Positions 45,059 through 54,928 are shown, counted from the first letter of the stretch. The stretch: DNA of 64,000 nucleotides from Rhizobium sp. C1 (GCF_021026335.1 NZ_JAJNCY010000010.1:115838-179837); one strand, 5' to 3'. Notes: generated from the sequence alone by a model not told the origin. Numbers and translations: made by a program.

Positions 45059-45778
45059 TTGGCAAGGCTGGCACTCGCAGGCATGAGGGATGAAGACATT
45101 GGCGCGTCGGTGACGAAGGTGGCCGGCGTCGAATTCGTCTGCGACCCCATGGGCGCCCTTTATTGCGAGGCCGACGGGCTGCTCGTCGTCTCCGACCTGC
45201 ACCTGGAAAAGGGTGCCGCCTTTGCCCGGCGCGGCCAGTTGCTGCCGCCCTATGACACACATGCCACGTTGAAGATCCTCGCCCGGGTCATGGACCGCTA
45301 CCGTCCGAAACTGGTCGTCTCGCTCGGTGACAATTTCCACGACCGCGTCGGCTCGGCGCTGATGCCGGACGATTGCCGGACGCTGATCGTGGAGATGGCC
45401 AAGGGCCGCGACTGGATCTGGATCACCGGCAATCACGATCCCGATGGCGTGAGCGGGCTTCCCGGCACGGTCGCCGAAAGCATGGCCTTTGCCGGTCTCA
45501 CCTTCCGCCACGAACCGGCCAAGGGTGCGGAAAAGGGTGAGGTCGCCGGCCATCTCCATCCGGCGGCCACGCTGCGCCGCCGCGAAAAATCCGTGCGCCG
45601 TCCCTGCTTCGCTACCGATGGCGATCGGCTCATCATGCCCTCCTTCGGCGTCATGACAGGCGGCCTTGATCTTGCTCACGCCGCCTTCCGCGGCCTCTTT
45701 GACCGCACACGCCTGATCGCCCACATGATCGGCAAGGATCGCGTCTATCCGGTCAGCTATCAGGGCTTGAAGGGTTAA
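45059..45778 (+). CDS. pdeM: Ligase-associated phosphoesterase PdeM
   Basis: About 239 residues of metallophosphoesterase. Metal-binding motifs are all present: S-D-L-H-L-E-K-G (about 47), L-G-D-N-F-H-D (about 90), T-G-N-H-D-P (about 122) and G-H-L-H-P (about 164). This is the PdeM group, functionally coupled to the ligase-associated helicase. The TTG at 45059 is taken as the start; an ATG at 45083 is also possible. It converges on the TIGR02186 gene with a 2-base gap. Confidence 0.93.
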   Translation: MARLALAGMRDEDIGASVTKVAGVEFVCDPMGALYCEADGLLVVSDLHLEKGAAFARRGQLLPPYDTHATLKILARVMDRYRPKLVVSLGDNFHDRVGSALMPDDCRTLIVEMAKGRDWIWITGNHDPDGVSGLPGTVAESMAFAGLTFRHEPAKGAEKGEVAGHLHPAATLRRREKSVRRPCFATDGDRLIMPSFGVMTGGLDLAHAAFRGLFDRTRLIAHMIGKDRVYPVSYQGLKG

Positions 45779-45780
45779 GC

Positions 45781-46584
45781 TCAATCCTTGCGGAAGATGA
45801 CCGATCCAGCCCAGCCGATGGTCAGCGCGATGAGGACGGCGGAGAGGCCGTAGAGGAAGGAATTGCCATAGGCTGCCTCGGTCAGCGACTGCTCGATGCC
45901 GGTCTTGACGACGCGCAGCGGCAGCTTCTTTTCCATCAGGAAATCGCCGCTCTTGAACAGATAGGCATGCACCATGTGCACGCCGTTCGGCACGTTGGCC
46001 GGCAGCTTGACGGTGGCGCGGAAGAGGCTGGGGCTGACGAAGCGTATGCCGCCGGGGTTCGACTGATAGAGTCCGCTATCGATCATCTGCCGCCGGAACG
46101 CCTTGCGGAAATCGTCCAGCACCGCGATGTCGCCGAAATAGTTGGCGGCAAACAGTCGGATATGGTCGATGCCGATATTCAGCGTGCTCAATTCCTGCTG
46201 CGATGTGATGTCCTTGATCAGCCGTGTGCTGGTCATCGAATAGGACTGCGGCACGGCGGAAAAGGTCATCTGTTCGGTGTTGATCCAGATGCCGAAAACG
46301 CGCGCCTTGCGCCGGATCGTGGTATCGACGCGCGGGCCCTCCAGCGTCACGATGATATCGTACTGGCCGATCTGCTGCAGATAGTCGTCGACATTGGTAA
46401 GCGTGCCGAAGATCGTCAGGTCCGCGCCCGTGAAATCGGAGGTAATCGCGATCTCGTTGGTCGACATGCCGATCTCGATGCCTTCCGGCGGGCGCACCTT
46501 TTCGGCGGCAACGGCGCCGGTCGACAGCAGCGAAAGCCCCATCACGAGGGCGGACAGCGCGCGCGCGAACGGAAGGCGGCTCAT
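45781..46584 (-). CDS. TIGR02186-family membrane-anchored protein
   Basis: A 267-residue protein: signal peptide ending A-V-A-A, a large periplasmic domain rich in beta strands, and one C-terminal membrane helix (G-L-S-A-V-L-I-A-L-T-I-G-W-A-G). The pattern P-P-E-G-I-E-I-G-M-S-T-N-E-I-A-I-T-S-D-F-T-G and G-P matches family TIGR02186. It overlaps the TauE-like permease stop by 4 bases (ATGA), a conserved pair in alphaproteobacteria. It is probably a periplasmic partner of the permease, by association. Confidence 0.88.
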   Translation of the reverse strand: MSRLPFARALSALVMGLSLLSTGAVAAEKVRPPEGIEIGMSTNEIAITSDFTGADLTIFGTLTNVDDYLQQIGQYDIIVTLEGPRVDTTIRRKARVFGIWINTEQMTFSAVPQSYSMTSTRLIKDITSQQELSTLNIGIDHIRLFAANYFGDIAVLDDFRKAFRRQMIDSGLYQSNPGGIRFVSPSLFRATVKLPANVPNGVHMVHAYLFKSGDFLMEKKLPLRVVKTGIEQSLTEAAYGNSFLYGLSAVLIALTIGWAGSVIFRKD

Positions 46585-47504
46585 GCGCGGCCTCCGGTCA
46601 CGATGGAATAGATATCCTTCGGCGTCAGGACGAGATCGACGGCGAGACGAACGCCCACGGCCAGCACGAGAAGGGCCAGCAACGCCCGCAATTGCTCGGC
46701 GCGCAGCCGCTGGCCGACGCGCACGCCATACTGCGCGCCGACGACGCCCGCGATCATCAATTGCAGCGCCAGAATGATGTCCACAGAATGGTTCAGCGTC
46801 GCCTGGATCATCGTTGTATAGGCCGTCACGAAAACGATCTGGAACAGCGATGTGCCGATCACGACGCCGGTCGGTACGCGCAGGAAATAGATCATGGCCG
46901 GCACCATGATGAAGCCACCGCCGATGCCCATGACGGATGTCAGAACCCCGAGCGAAAAGCCCAAAGCGATCACGGGAAGGACGCTGAGATAGATCTTCGA
47001 TTTCTTGAAACGCACCTTGAAGGGCAGGCGGTGCACCCAATTGTGCTGGCCCGGGCGGTTCAGCGCGACAGCCTTGTTCTTGGCGACGCGGCGGATGGCC
47101 CGCAGGCTCTCGATCAGCATCAGCGAGCCCACCGTGCCGAGCAGAAGAACATAGGCCAGCGAAATGAAGAGGTCGAGCAGGCCGAGGCTGCGCAGGATTG
47201 CAAAGACGCCGATACCCGCTGTCGAGCCGAGCAGTCCGCTGACAAGCAGCAAAGTGCCAAGCTTCAGGTCCAGCGTTCCGCGCCGGAAATGGCTGATGGC
47301 GCCGGAAACGGAAGAGGCGACGACGAGGCAGGCGCCGGTCGCCACCGCGATGCCGGGCGGAACATTGTAGAAGATCAGGAGCGGCGTGATCAGAAATCCG
47401 CCGCCGACGCCGAACATGCCGGAGAGAAAGCCCACGGCCGCGCCCATCCCCAGGATGACCAGAATGTTCACCGACATTTCGGCGATGGGCAGGTAGATCG
47501 TCAC
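46581..47504 (-). CDS. TauE/SafE-family sulfite/sulfonate exporter
   Basis: A 307-residue permease with eight or so membrane helices and two family repeats, each with a G-x-G-G-G-F motif (M-F-G-V-G-G-G-F-L-I-T-P and M-G-I-G-G-G-F-I-M-V-P). Members move small sulfur anions such as sulfite. The GTG at 47504 is preceded by GAGG; an ATG at 47477 is the alternative. It is followed immediately by the TIGR02186 gene. Confidence 0.92.
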   Translation of the reverse strand: MTIYLPIAEMSVNILVILGMGAAVGFLSGMFGVGGGFLITPLLIFYNVPPGIAVATGACLVVASSVSGAISHFRRGTLDLKLGTLLLVSGLLGSTAGIGVFAILRSLGLLDLFISLAYVLLLGTVGSLMLIESLRAIRRVAKNKAVALNRPGQHNWVHRLPFKVRFKKSKIYLSVLPVIALGFSLGVLTSVMGIGGGFIMVPAMIYFLRVPTGVVIGTSLFQIVFVTAYTTMIQATLNHSVDIILALQLMIAGVVGAQYGVRVGQRLRAEQLRALLALLVLAVGVRLAVDLVLTPKDIYSIVTGGRA

Positions 47505-47657
47505 CGACGGGCCTCGGACTGGAACTCGAATTGCGGCTGGATAGGTATCTTTAACCCATGCCTCGTGAATATTTTATTTCTTCCGGATGCGCGGGGATCG
47601 GCGCGCATCTCGAAGCCTTTCAACGGTCTGGTATCGCCGGAACTGCGGGCTCAAAAC

Positions 47658-47697
47658 GAATTGACACCCTTGCGCCGGGGGCGAAGGGTGTCAATTC
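47658..47697. terminator. Perfect 14-bp inverted repeat downstream of podJ
   Basis: GAATTGACACCCTT at 47658-47671 pairs with AAGGGTGTCAATTC at 47684-47697, and the 12-base loop can extend the stem. On the minus strand it is followed by GTTTTG, so it probably ends podJ transcription. Confidence 0.7.
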
Positions 47698-47734
47698 ATT
47701 CTGCTGCAATTTGGGCAGGGCGCTGCAAATTCAC

Positions 47735-50700
47735 TTACTTGCTGCGGGCGATCAGTTCCTTGACCAGCGCGTCGTTGATTTCGCCTGTCGGCTGCTGGCC
47801 GACAGAGGACTGGAACTGCTTGATCGCGGCGACCGTCTTGGCACCCATGACGCCGTCCGGGCGGCCGACATCGAAGCCGTTCTTGTTCAGCATCGCCTGG
47901 ATGTAGGTGATGGCCTTCTTCATGTCGACGCTGTTGGTCTTCTGGGCCTTGCCGGCCCAGGCGTCCGGGATGATCGTGGCATTTGCCTTGTCATCAGCGG
48001 TCGTTGCCTTCCAGCCGTCAACCTCGGCCTTGGCCTTGGTCAGCTGATCGGCGTTGAGAACCTTGCCCACCTCGTCGCGCTTCAGCGCGGCGTCGGTGTC
48101 GCCGTCCTTGGCGGCAATGCCGAACCACTTGTAGGACTGCACCAGATCCTGCGCGACGCCGCTGCCCTTGGCATAAAGGATGGCGAGGTTGAACTGGCTG
48201 TCGCGAACGCCATGGTTGGCGGCTTCCGTGAACCACTTGGCGGCGGAGGCGAAGTCCGGAGCGCCGAGCGTACCCGTTGCATAGAGCACGGCGAGGTTAT
48301 GCATGGCGCTGATATTGCCGGCCTTGGCGGCGGCCGTGTAGTGCTCGACGGCCTTGGCGGGATCGATGCTAACGCCGACGCCCTTTTCATAGAGGCTGCC
48401 GAGACGATATTCCGCCGGAACGAAACCGAGCGAGGCGGCCTTGTTGTACCAGGCGACCGAAGCTGCCGGATTGGCCGCGACGCCGCGACCGTCGAAAATG
48501 CGGTTGCCGATTTCGAAGATGGCAAGTGCATCGCCGCCATTGGCCGCGTCAACCAGAGCCTGCGGCTCGATGCCGGCCGGAACCGTCAGGGCGGTGCCTG
48601 CTGCCGGAGCGGCGGTGTTGTTGGCAGCCTGCGGAGCGCTCGCGTCTGCCTTGGTGGCGTCTGCAGCTGCCGGTGCCGTGGTCGCAGCGGCGGCTTCCGG
48701 CTTGGCGGTCTGCGCTGCGGCGGACGGTGTGGCGTCCGTTGCCGTGGCTTGAGCAGCCGGTGCGGCGATCACGTCGTTTGCAGCAGGCGTTGCGGTTTTG
48801 GCGTCTGCAGCAGCCTTGTCGGCAGCGGCTTTGTCGGATGCCGCGGCGTCTGCAGCAGCCTTGTCAGCGGCAGCCTTATCGGCAGCGGCCTTGTCGGCGC
48901 TTGCTGCGTCGGCAGCAGCCTTGTCAGCCGCGGCCTTGTCCGTCGCGGCAGCATCGGTGGCGGGCGTCTGCTGCGTGACCGGGGCGGGATCCTTCGCGGC
49001 CGGCGTACCGGAATTGCCGAACATGGTCGTGACCAGCGGCCATGCCATGACGGAGAGAAGCACGAGACCGGTGCCGAGCAGCAGCGGACGTCGGTATTTG
49101 CCGATTACGCTTGCCGGGCTTTCGCTGTCCTGGCCGTCATGGTCGGCGGGGTTGAGCTCGGCAGCAGCAGCCTGGGCAGCGCGGCGGGCAACGGCGATAT
49201 AATCGCTCTTGTCTTCCTCGCGCGTGGCAGCGCCGTCCTTCTTGGCCGACTTGCCGTCCTGTGCCGTGCGGACCTTTTCCAGAATCTGGCGGATGTCCGG
49301 CGCGCCCGAACCTGGCTCGAGCAGCTGGTTGGCAAGATCCGGGCTGATGTCGTCGGCGGCGTCGATGGCCGGGGCCGCTTCGAGCGCCCGGCGCGGCTCT
49401 TCCGCTTTCTGGTCCTGCGCATTGGGACGGAAGCGCTTGCCGATCGATGACAGGATGCTTTTGAGCGGCTTCTCGTTTTCGCGCGCCGTGGTGTTTTCAA
49501 ACATGATGTCGTCGTCGAACAGGTCGTCGTCGAAATCGCTGCTGAACATCTCCGCGTCGGCGCCCGTGCCGGTGCGCAGGCGCGGGCGGCTGGCGGCTGC
49601 TGCCTTCGTGGCAACGGCCGCAGGGGCTGCTTCGCCGGACGCGCCCAGCTTGTCGAGGCGGTCGGCGATCTGCACCAGTGTCTGCTGCAATGTCTCGAAG
49701 GTCTGCTGGTTGCGCGCCTCGCCGGACCGCGTCAGCTCCTCAAGCGCATGAAGATCGGCGGCAAGATCGGAGATCGTCGACAGGTCGCTCTGCGAAACGC
49801 TTTCGCTGCTTCCCTTGCCGGCAAAATTGCGGACATAGGCTTCCAGCGCGGTTTCGGCAGCCTGACGGGCCGCCTCGACGATGTATTCGTCGTTCGTCGA
49901 CATGTAGTCTTCGAGCGCCGACATGCGGCTGGTCATGGTCACCGCATTGAGGTCTTCGGCAACGCGCGGTTCACTCAGCAGCTTGGTCAGCGTGGCGATC
50001 TGCTCTTCCAGTGCGCCGAGATCGGCGGCCGGATTGCCCTTGGCGTCGACATTGCTGTCGATGCGGGCAGCGATGTCGTTCATGCGCTCTTCGAGCCAGG
50101 TCAGGATTTCCTCGCTCAGGCCGCCCGTCGCGCCGGCGATGTTCAGGCTGTCGATGCGCTGCACCAGATCGTCGAAGCGGTTGATCAGCTCGCTGCTCAC
50201 CGCGCCGCGCGCCATGTCGTCGATCTTGCGTGAAATATCGGAGACGATCGCGGTCAGGTCTTCGCCTGCCGGTGCGGCACTCCCCTGGGCGAGAAGTGCG
50301 GCCAGTTCGTCGAAGCGGCGGTCGAGATGTTCCGTCGCCTGCAGCTTGGCAAGCTCTTCCATCCGGGTCGCGAGACCTTCGATGCGCTCGGCGACGAGAT
50401 TGTCGCGCGGCTGCAGGTTGACTGCGTCGATCTCCTGGATGAGACGTGCGACGCGCGCTTCCAGCGAGCCGAGACCGGCATCGCCGGAGAGTTCGGCCGT
50501 GGCCTGGGCATTGGCTTCGATGGCAGCCACGACGTCGGCAAGCCGCTCGTCCAGCGCATGCATCTGGCTGTTGACGTCGCGGTCGGCGTTCGACATCTGC
50601 GACACGAGCATTTCGATCGCGTCGGCAAGGCTGCCGATCTTGCTGTCGAGATTGTGATTGTGGGCGCGCTTGTCCGCCTCGGCCATTTCCTGGCGCAGCG

Positions 50701-51394
50701 CTTCGAAGTGTTCGACGATGACGGCCAGATCGTCCTGACGCGCCATCCCGCCGACCATGGCGCGGATGGAATCGAGCTCGCCGCGCACACTGTTGGCGAC
50801 AGCGTTCTCCGTGGCTTCGCCGAGATATTCCATGCCTTCGGCAAGCCGCTGCAGGTCTGCATAGAGATCCTGCGGATAACCGTTTTCGGCCACCGCCGTC
50901 CCGATTTCCTTGATCTCGCTGCGCAGATTGGCGATTTCCTGGGCGAAGCTGGCAGCCAGATCCTGTTTCAGGTCGTGGCGCAGCTTGGCAAGCGCCTCGG
51001 AAATGTCCACCGTCGCATGCTCGGCAGACGGCTGGCGATAGTCGCTTGCACGGTAGTCGCTGGGGCGGATGTCTGCGGCGCGGGGGGCGCTGATGCCTGC
51101 CGAGACCGGAGCGGCCGGGGAGCGCAGGCGCTCGCGGATCTGGTCGGCCAGCGACAGATTGGCGGCCGCCGGCGGTGGCGGCCGGTTGCGCGACAGAAGC
51201 TTCTGCCGGTCGAGGATTTCCGAAATCTGAGTGGAACGCGCCAGCCGGCCAGCGTCCTCAGGCCGCGGAGCGCGAAGCAGCGAAGCCCGCGCTTCTTCAA
51301 CGCGGCTTGGGGCCGTCTCCGTCAAAGATGCTGCCGGCGCGCTCGCGGTCCGGTCTCCCTGACGAGGCGTATCGGATTTTGATCTGTTCATCAT
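47735..51394 (-). CDS. podJ: PodJ-like polar organelle / polarity scaffold
   Basis: A 1219-residue protein. Residues about 60-700 are acidic coiled coil with many L-x-x-L/E-E-L-A repeats. A single membrane helix lies near 765-785 (L-L-L-G-T-G-L-V-L-L-S-V-M-A-W-P). A low-complexity A-D-K-A-A-A repeat follows (about 810-875), then three or four Sel1 repeats (about 945-1105: A-S-V-A-W-Y-N-K-A-A, A-V-E-H-Y-T-A-A-A, A-A-K-W-F-T-E-A-A) and a peptidoglycan-binding domain at the end. This is the exact order of PodJ, which marks the new pole in Caulobacter and governs polar growth in Agrobacterium. A CtrA half-site and a GANTC lie upstream. Confidence 0.88.
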   Translation of the reverse strand: MMNRSKSDTPRQGDRTASAPAASLTETAPSRVEEARASLLRAPRPEDAGRLARSTQISEILDRQKLLSRNRPPPPAAANLSLADQIRERLRSPAAPVSAGISAPRAADIRPSDYRASDYRQPSAEHATVDISEALAKLRHDLKQDLAASFAQEIANLRSEIKEIGTAVAENGYPQDLYADLQRLAEGMEYLGEATENAVANSVRGELDSIRAMVGGMARQDDLAVIVEHFEALRQEMAEADKRAHNHNLDSKIGSLADAIEMLVSQMSNADRDVNSQMHALDERLADVVAAIEANAQATAELSGDAGLGSLEARVARLIQEIDAVNLQPRDNLVAERIEGLATRMEELAKLQATEHLDRRFDELAALLAQGSAAPAGEDLTAIVSDISRKIDDMARGAVSSELINRFDDLVQRIDSLNIAGATGGLSEEILTWLEERMNDIAARIDSNVDAKGNPAADLGALEEQIATLTKLLSEPRVAEDLNAVTMTSRMSALEDYMSTNDEYIVEAARQAAETALEAYVRNFAGKGSSESVSQSDLSTISDLAADLHALEELTRSGEARNQQTFETLQQTLVQIADRLDKLGASGEAAPAAVATKAAAASRPRLRTGTGADAEMFSSDFDDDLFDDDIMFENTTARENEKPLKSILSSIGKRFRPNAQDQKAEEPRRALEAAPAIDAADDISPDLANQLLEPGSGAPDIRQILEKVRTAQDGKSAKKDGAATREEDKSDYIAVARRAAQAAAAELNPADHDGQDSESPASVIGKYRRPLLLGTGLVLLSVMAWPLVTTMFGNSGTPAAKDPAPVTQQTPATDAAATDKAAADKAAADAASADKAAADKAAADKAAADAAASDKAAADKAAADAKTATPAANDVIAAPAAQATATDATPSAAAQTAKPEAAAATTAPAAADATKADASAPQAANNTAAPAAGTALTVPAGIEPQALVDAANGGDALAIFEIGNRIFDGRGVAANPAASVAWYNKAASLGFVPAEYRLGSLYEKGVGVSIDPAKAVEHYTAAAKAGNISAMHNLAVLYATGTLGAPDFASAAKWFTEAANHGVRDSQFNLAILYAKGSGVAQDLVQSYKWFGIAAKDGDTDAALKRDEVGKVLNADQLTKAKAEVDGWKATTADDKANATIIPDAWAGKAQKTNSVDMKKAITYIQAMLNKNGFDVGRPDGVMGAKTVAAIKQFQSSVGQQPTGEINDALVKELIARSK

Positions 51395-51693
51395 TCCACT
51401 CGCTTCAATTGCGTCTGGCGTTGATCCATTTCGGGTGCGGAAGTCTCCCCGCTCTGCCCGTCATGGCGAAAACTGCGAATGTTCCCGGCTACGAAAGACC
51501 TTGAAAAATCCCGGATCGGCGCAAATCACCTGCGTGTGATGATTACATTTGATGAGGCCGCGTTAACAGCCCGTTCACCGATGTCCAAAGATTAAAATCT
51601 CATTTCGCGCAGAATCACCCTTGATACTTCGTTAACCATTTGCCGTGACGAGACTTGCGGCAAGCTGGAGCCGCAAAATTTTCGTGCCTCCCG
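51395..51693. other. podJ / fad divergent intergenic region
   Basis: It contains a CtrA half-site TTAACCAT (51632-51639) and one GANTC (51612-51616). TTAA-N7-TTCA, near the CtrA full consensus, occurs around 51562. No gene was seen. These fit cell-cycle control of podJ. Confidence 0.5.
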
Positions 51694-51723
51694 AATTTTG
51701 ACGTTTACGCAAACGTCAAAATT
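51694..51723. promoter_or_regulatory. Palindromic operator candidate (copy 2)
   Basis: Perfect 13-bp arms, AATTTTGACGTTT and AAACGTCAAAATT, around ACGC. The central 20 bp are identical to 5686-5705. It lies 47 bp before the acyl-CoA dehydrogenase start. It is LiuR-like, from memory. Confidence 0.8.
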
Positions 51724-51770
51724 TTGTATGAGAGAGGCAACGAAGACCAATGGAAGGCGAGGAGACTGCC

Positions 51771-53567
51771 ATGCCCGTGTTCAAAGCCCCCGTACAAGAC
51801 ACCCTGTTCGTGCTCAACGATGTCCTCGGCATCGAGCGTCACGCCAATATGCCCGGTTTTGCCGATGTCGGTCCCGACCTTCTGGAGGCTATCACGGCCG
51901 AAGCTGCGAAGGTGGCAGAAGAGGTCATGTTCCCGATCAATCTGTCCGGCGACCAGGAAGGATGCGTTCGCAACGATGACGCCAGTGTGAAGGCGCCGAA
52001 GGGCTTCAAGGAAGCCTTCGACCAGTATTGTCAGGGCGGCTGGCTGGGTCTTTCCATGCCGGAAGAATTCGGCGGGCAGGGCCTTCCCTATGTCTTGCAC
52101 AGCGCCGTTTCCGAATATCTCATCTCCGCCAACATGGCGCTGATGATGTATCCGGGCCTCACGCAGGGCGCGATCGCCGCCATCCTTGAGCATGGCTCGG
52201 ATGCGCAGAAGCAGACCTATGTCCCGAACATGATCGCCGGCACCTGGACCGGCACGATGAACCTCACCGAGCCCCATTGCGGCACGGACCTCGGCCTGCT
52301 GCGCACCAAGGCAGTCCCTCAGGGAGACGGCTCCTACAAGATTTCCGGCCAGAAGATCTTCATCTCCGCCGGCGAACACGACATGTCGGAGAACATCATC
52401 CATCTGGTTCTCGCCCGCATCGAGGGCGCGCCGGAAGGCACGAAGGGCATTTCGCTCTTCATCGTGCCGAAGTTCATGGTCAAGGAAGACGGCTCGCTCG
52501 GCGCCCGCAACGGTGTCGCCTGCGGCGCGCTCGAACACAAGATGGGCATCCATGGTAACGCCACCTGTGTCATGAACTACGATGACGCCACCGGCTACCT
52601 CATCGGTGCGGAGAACAAGGGCCTCGCCGCCATGTTCGTCATGATGAACGAAGCCCGCCTCGGCGTCGGTCTTCAGGGCCTGTCGATGGGCGAGATCGCC
52701 TATCAGAACGCCGCGCAATATGCCCGCGATCGCATCCAGGGCCGTTCGCTTTCCGGCCCGAAGGCGCCGAACCTCAAGGCCGACCCGATCATCGTGCATC
52801 CGGACATCCGCCGTGCGCTGATGACCATGCGTGCCTTCAACGAAGGCGGCCGCGCCTTCGCGCTCTGGACCGCGCTGCAGTCCGACATCGCGCATCGTTC
52901 TGACGATGCCAATGCCCGTGAAACCGCCGCTGACCTCCTGGGTTTGATGACGCCGATCCTCAAGGGCGTGATGACCGACAAGGGCTTCGACCATGCCGTC
53001 ATGGCGCAGCAGGTCTATGGTGGCCACGGCTATATCGAAGAATGGGGCATGAGCCAGTATGTCCGCGATGCCCGCATCGCCATGATCTATGAAGGCGCCA
53101 ACGGCATTCAGGCACTCGACCTCGTCGGTCGCAAGCTGCCGGCGAATGGTGGCCGCGCCGTCATGGCGCTCTTCAACGAGGTCGGCGCCTTCTGCGAGGA
53201 AAACCGTTCGAACGAAGCGCTCTCCGGCTTCACCAAGGCGCTGAAGAAGGGTCTCAACGACCTGCAGGCTTCCACCATGTGGTTCATGCAGAACGCCATG
53301 GCCAAGCCCGACAATGCCGGCGCCGGCTCCTATGACTACATGCACATGTTCGGCATCGTCGTCATCGGCTACATGTGGGCCAAGATGGCAAAGGTCGCCC
53401 AGGATGAACTCGCCGCTGGCAATTCTTCGCGCGAAGACTACCTTAAGAACAAGCTGATCACGGCGCGCTTCTACATGGACAAGGTCATGCCGGAAACGGC
53501 GCTGCGCAAGACCCGCATCGAGACCGGCGCAGACACGATGATGGAACTGGCCGCCGAGGCGTTCTGA
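51771..53567 (+). CDS. Acyl-CoA dehydrogenase (FadE/DmdC-type)
   Basis: A 598-residue FAD enzyme introducing the first double bond in beta-oxidation. It is the long type with an N-terminal extension and C-terminal extra domain, as in DmdC/FadE-like enzymes. Seen: L-T-E-P-H-C-G-T-D-L-G-L-L (flavin/substrate loop), G-I-S-L-F-I-V-P-K, Q-V-Y-G-G-H-G-Y-I-E-E, and catalytic Glu near residue 440 in I-Y-E-G-A-N-G-I-Q. The start at 51771 follows GAGGAG. It leads an operon with thiolase and FadJ, and the palindromic operator lies in its promoter. Confidence 0.95.
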   Translation: MPVFKAPVQDTLFVLNDVLGIERHANMPGFADVGPDLLEAITAEAAKVAEEVMFPINLSGDQEGCVRNDDASVKAPKGFKEAFDQYCQGGWLGLSMPEEFGGQGLPYVLHSAVSEYLISANMALMMYPGLTQGAIAAILEHGSDAQKQTYVPNMIAGTWTGTMNLTEPHCGTDLGLLRTKAVPQGDGSYKISGQKIFISAGEHDMSENIIHLVLARIEGAPEGTKGISLFIVPKFMVKEDGSLGARNGVACGALEHKMGIHGNATCVMNYDDATGYLIGAENKGLAAMFVMMNEARLGVGLQGLSMGEIAYQNAAQYARDRIQGRSLSGPKAPNLKADPIIVHPDIRRALMTMRAFNEGGRAFALWTALQSDIAHRSDDANARETAADLLGLMTPILKGVMTDKGFDHAVMAQQVYGGHGYIEEWGMSQYVRDARIAMIYEGANGIQALDLVGRKLPANGGRAVMALFNEVGAFCEENRSNEALSGFTKALKKGLNDLQASTMWFMQNAMAKPDNAGAGSYDYMHMFGIVVIGYMWAKMAKVAQDELAAGNSSREDYLKNKLITARFYMDKVMPETALRKTRIETGADTMMELAAEAF

Positions 53568-53585
53568 GTTCTGATCAACGAAATG

Positions 53586-53612
53586 AAAGGCCCTTGAAGA
53601 CAAGGGCCTTTC
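53586..53612 (+). terminator. Intra-operon hairpin
   Basis: AAAGGCCCTTG-AAGA-CAAGGGCCTTT, a perfect 11-bp stem 18 bases after the acyl-CoA dehydrogenase stop. It has a terminator shape with only a short T run. It may reduce expression of the downstream genes relative to the dehydrogenase. Confidence 0.7.
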
Positions 53613-53719
53613 CGCATGTCGAGGAATGGCGGCGCACCCGCCAGCACATTTTTTTCGCATTTCCCAACGGAAAACCGCTTCGCACTTTTTCCTGGAAATG
53701 CACAAAGGGAGAAGACATC

Positions 53720-54928
53720 ATGACCGAAGCCTTTATCTATGACACCGTGCGCACGCCGCGCGGTCGCGGCAAGAAGGACGGCGCGCTGCACGAAGTGCCG
53801 ACCCCCCGTCTCGCCGCGCTGACGCTGGAAGCCATCCGCGACCGCAACGGGCTGGACACCTCCACCGTCGATGACATCATCTTCGGCTGCGTTGATCCGG
53901 TCATGGAAGCCGGCGCGGTCATCCCGCGTTCCGCCGCCTTTGAAGCGGGCTATGATTTCAAGGCGCCGGGTGTGCAGATCTCGCGCTTCTGCGCCTCCGG
54001 CCTCGATGCCGTGAACCTCGCGGCTTCCAAGATCGCCTTCGGCGCTGACGACATCGTCATCGCCGGCGGTGTTGAATCCATGTCGCGCGTCGGCATGGGC
54101 ATGGCCGGCGGTTCCTGGCCGGTTGATCCCTCCGTTGCCTTCCCCGGCTATTTCATGCCGCAGGGCGTCTCGGCCGACCTCATCGCCACCAAATATGGCT
54201 TCTCCCGCGAAGACGTCGACGCCTATGCCGTCGAGAGCCAGAAGCGTGCCGCCAATTCCTGGGAAAAGGGCTATTTCGACAAGTCCGTGATCGCCGTGAA
54301 GGACATCAACGGCCTGACCATCCTCGCCAAGGACGAGCATATGCGTCCCGACACGACGATGCAGTCGCTCGGCTCGCTGAACCCGTCCTTCCAGATGCCG
54401 GGCGAGATGGGCGGCTTTGAAGCCGTCGGACTGCACGCGCATCCGGATGTCGAGCGCATCAATTATGTCCACCATGCCGGCAACTCTTCCGGTATCGTCG
54501 ATGGCGCTGCCGCCGTGCTGCTCGGCTCCAAGGCCGGCGGCGAGGCCATGGGCCTCAAGCCCCGCGCCCGCATCCGCGCCTTCGCCAATATCGGCTCCGA
54601 ACCCGCCCTCATGCTGACCGGCCCGGTCGACGTCACCGAAAAGCTGCTGAAGCGCGCCGGCATGACGATCGGCGATATTGATCTGTTCGAACTGAACGAA
54701 GCCTTCGCCGCCGTCGTCCTGCGCTACATGCAGGCCTTCGACATTTCGCATGACAAGATCAACGTCACGGGCGGCGCCATCGCGCTCGGCCATCCGCTGG
54801 GCGCCACCGGCGCGATGATCCTCGGTCAGGCGCTGGACGAATTGGAACGCCGCGATCTGAACACCGCGCTCGTCACGCTCTGCATCGGCGCCGGCATGGG
54901 CACGGCCACGATCATCGAGAGAGTGTAA
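53720..54928 (+). CDS. Acetyl-CoA C-acyltransferase (thiolase)
   Basis: A 402-residue thiolase. The nucleophilic Cys is near residue 91 (R-F-C-A-S-G-L-D-A), the His near 357 (G-G-A-I-A-L-G-H-P-L-G-A-T-G), and the second Cys near 387 (C-I-G-A-G-M-G). It performs thiolytic cleavage in beta-oxidation. The start at 53720 follows GGGAGAAG. It is the second gene of the operon and ends one base before the small unknown gene. Confidence 0.95.
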   Translation: MTEAFIYDTVRTPRGRGKKDGALHEVPTPRLAALTLEAIRDRNGLDTSTVDDIIFGCVDPVMEAGAVIPRSAAFEAGYDFKAPGVQISRFCASGLDAVNLAASKIAFGADDIVIAGGVESMSRVGMGMAGGSWPVDPSVAFPGYFMPQGVSADLIATKYGFSREDVDAYAVESQKRAANSWEKGYFDKSVIAVKDINGLTILAKDEHMRPDTTMQSLGSLNPSFQMPGEMGGFEAVGLHAHPDVERINYVHHAGNSSGIVDGAAAVLLGSKAGGEAMGLKPRARIRAFANIGSEPALMLTGPVDVTEKLLKRAGMTIGDIDLFELNEAFAAVVLRYMQAFDISHDKINVTGGAIALGHPLGATGAMILGQALDELERRDLNTALVTLCIGAGMGTATIIERV

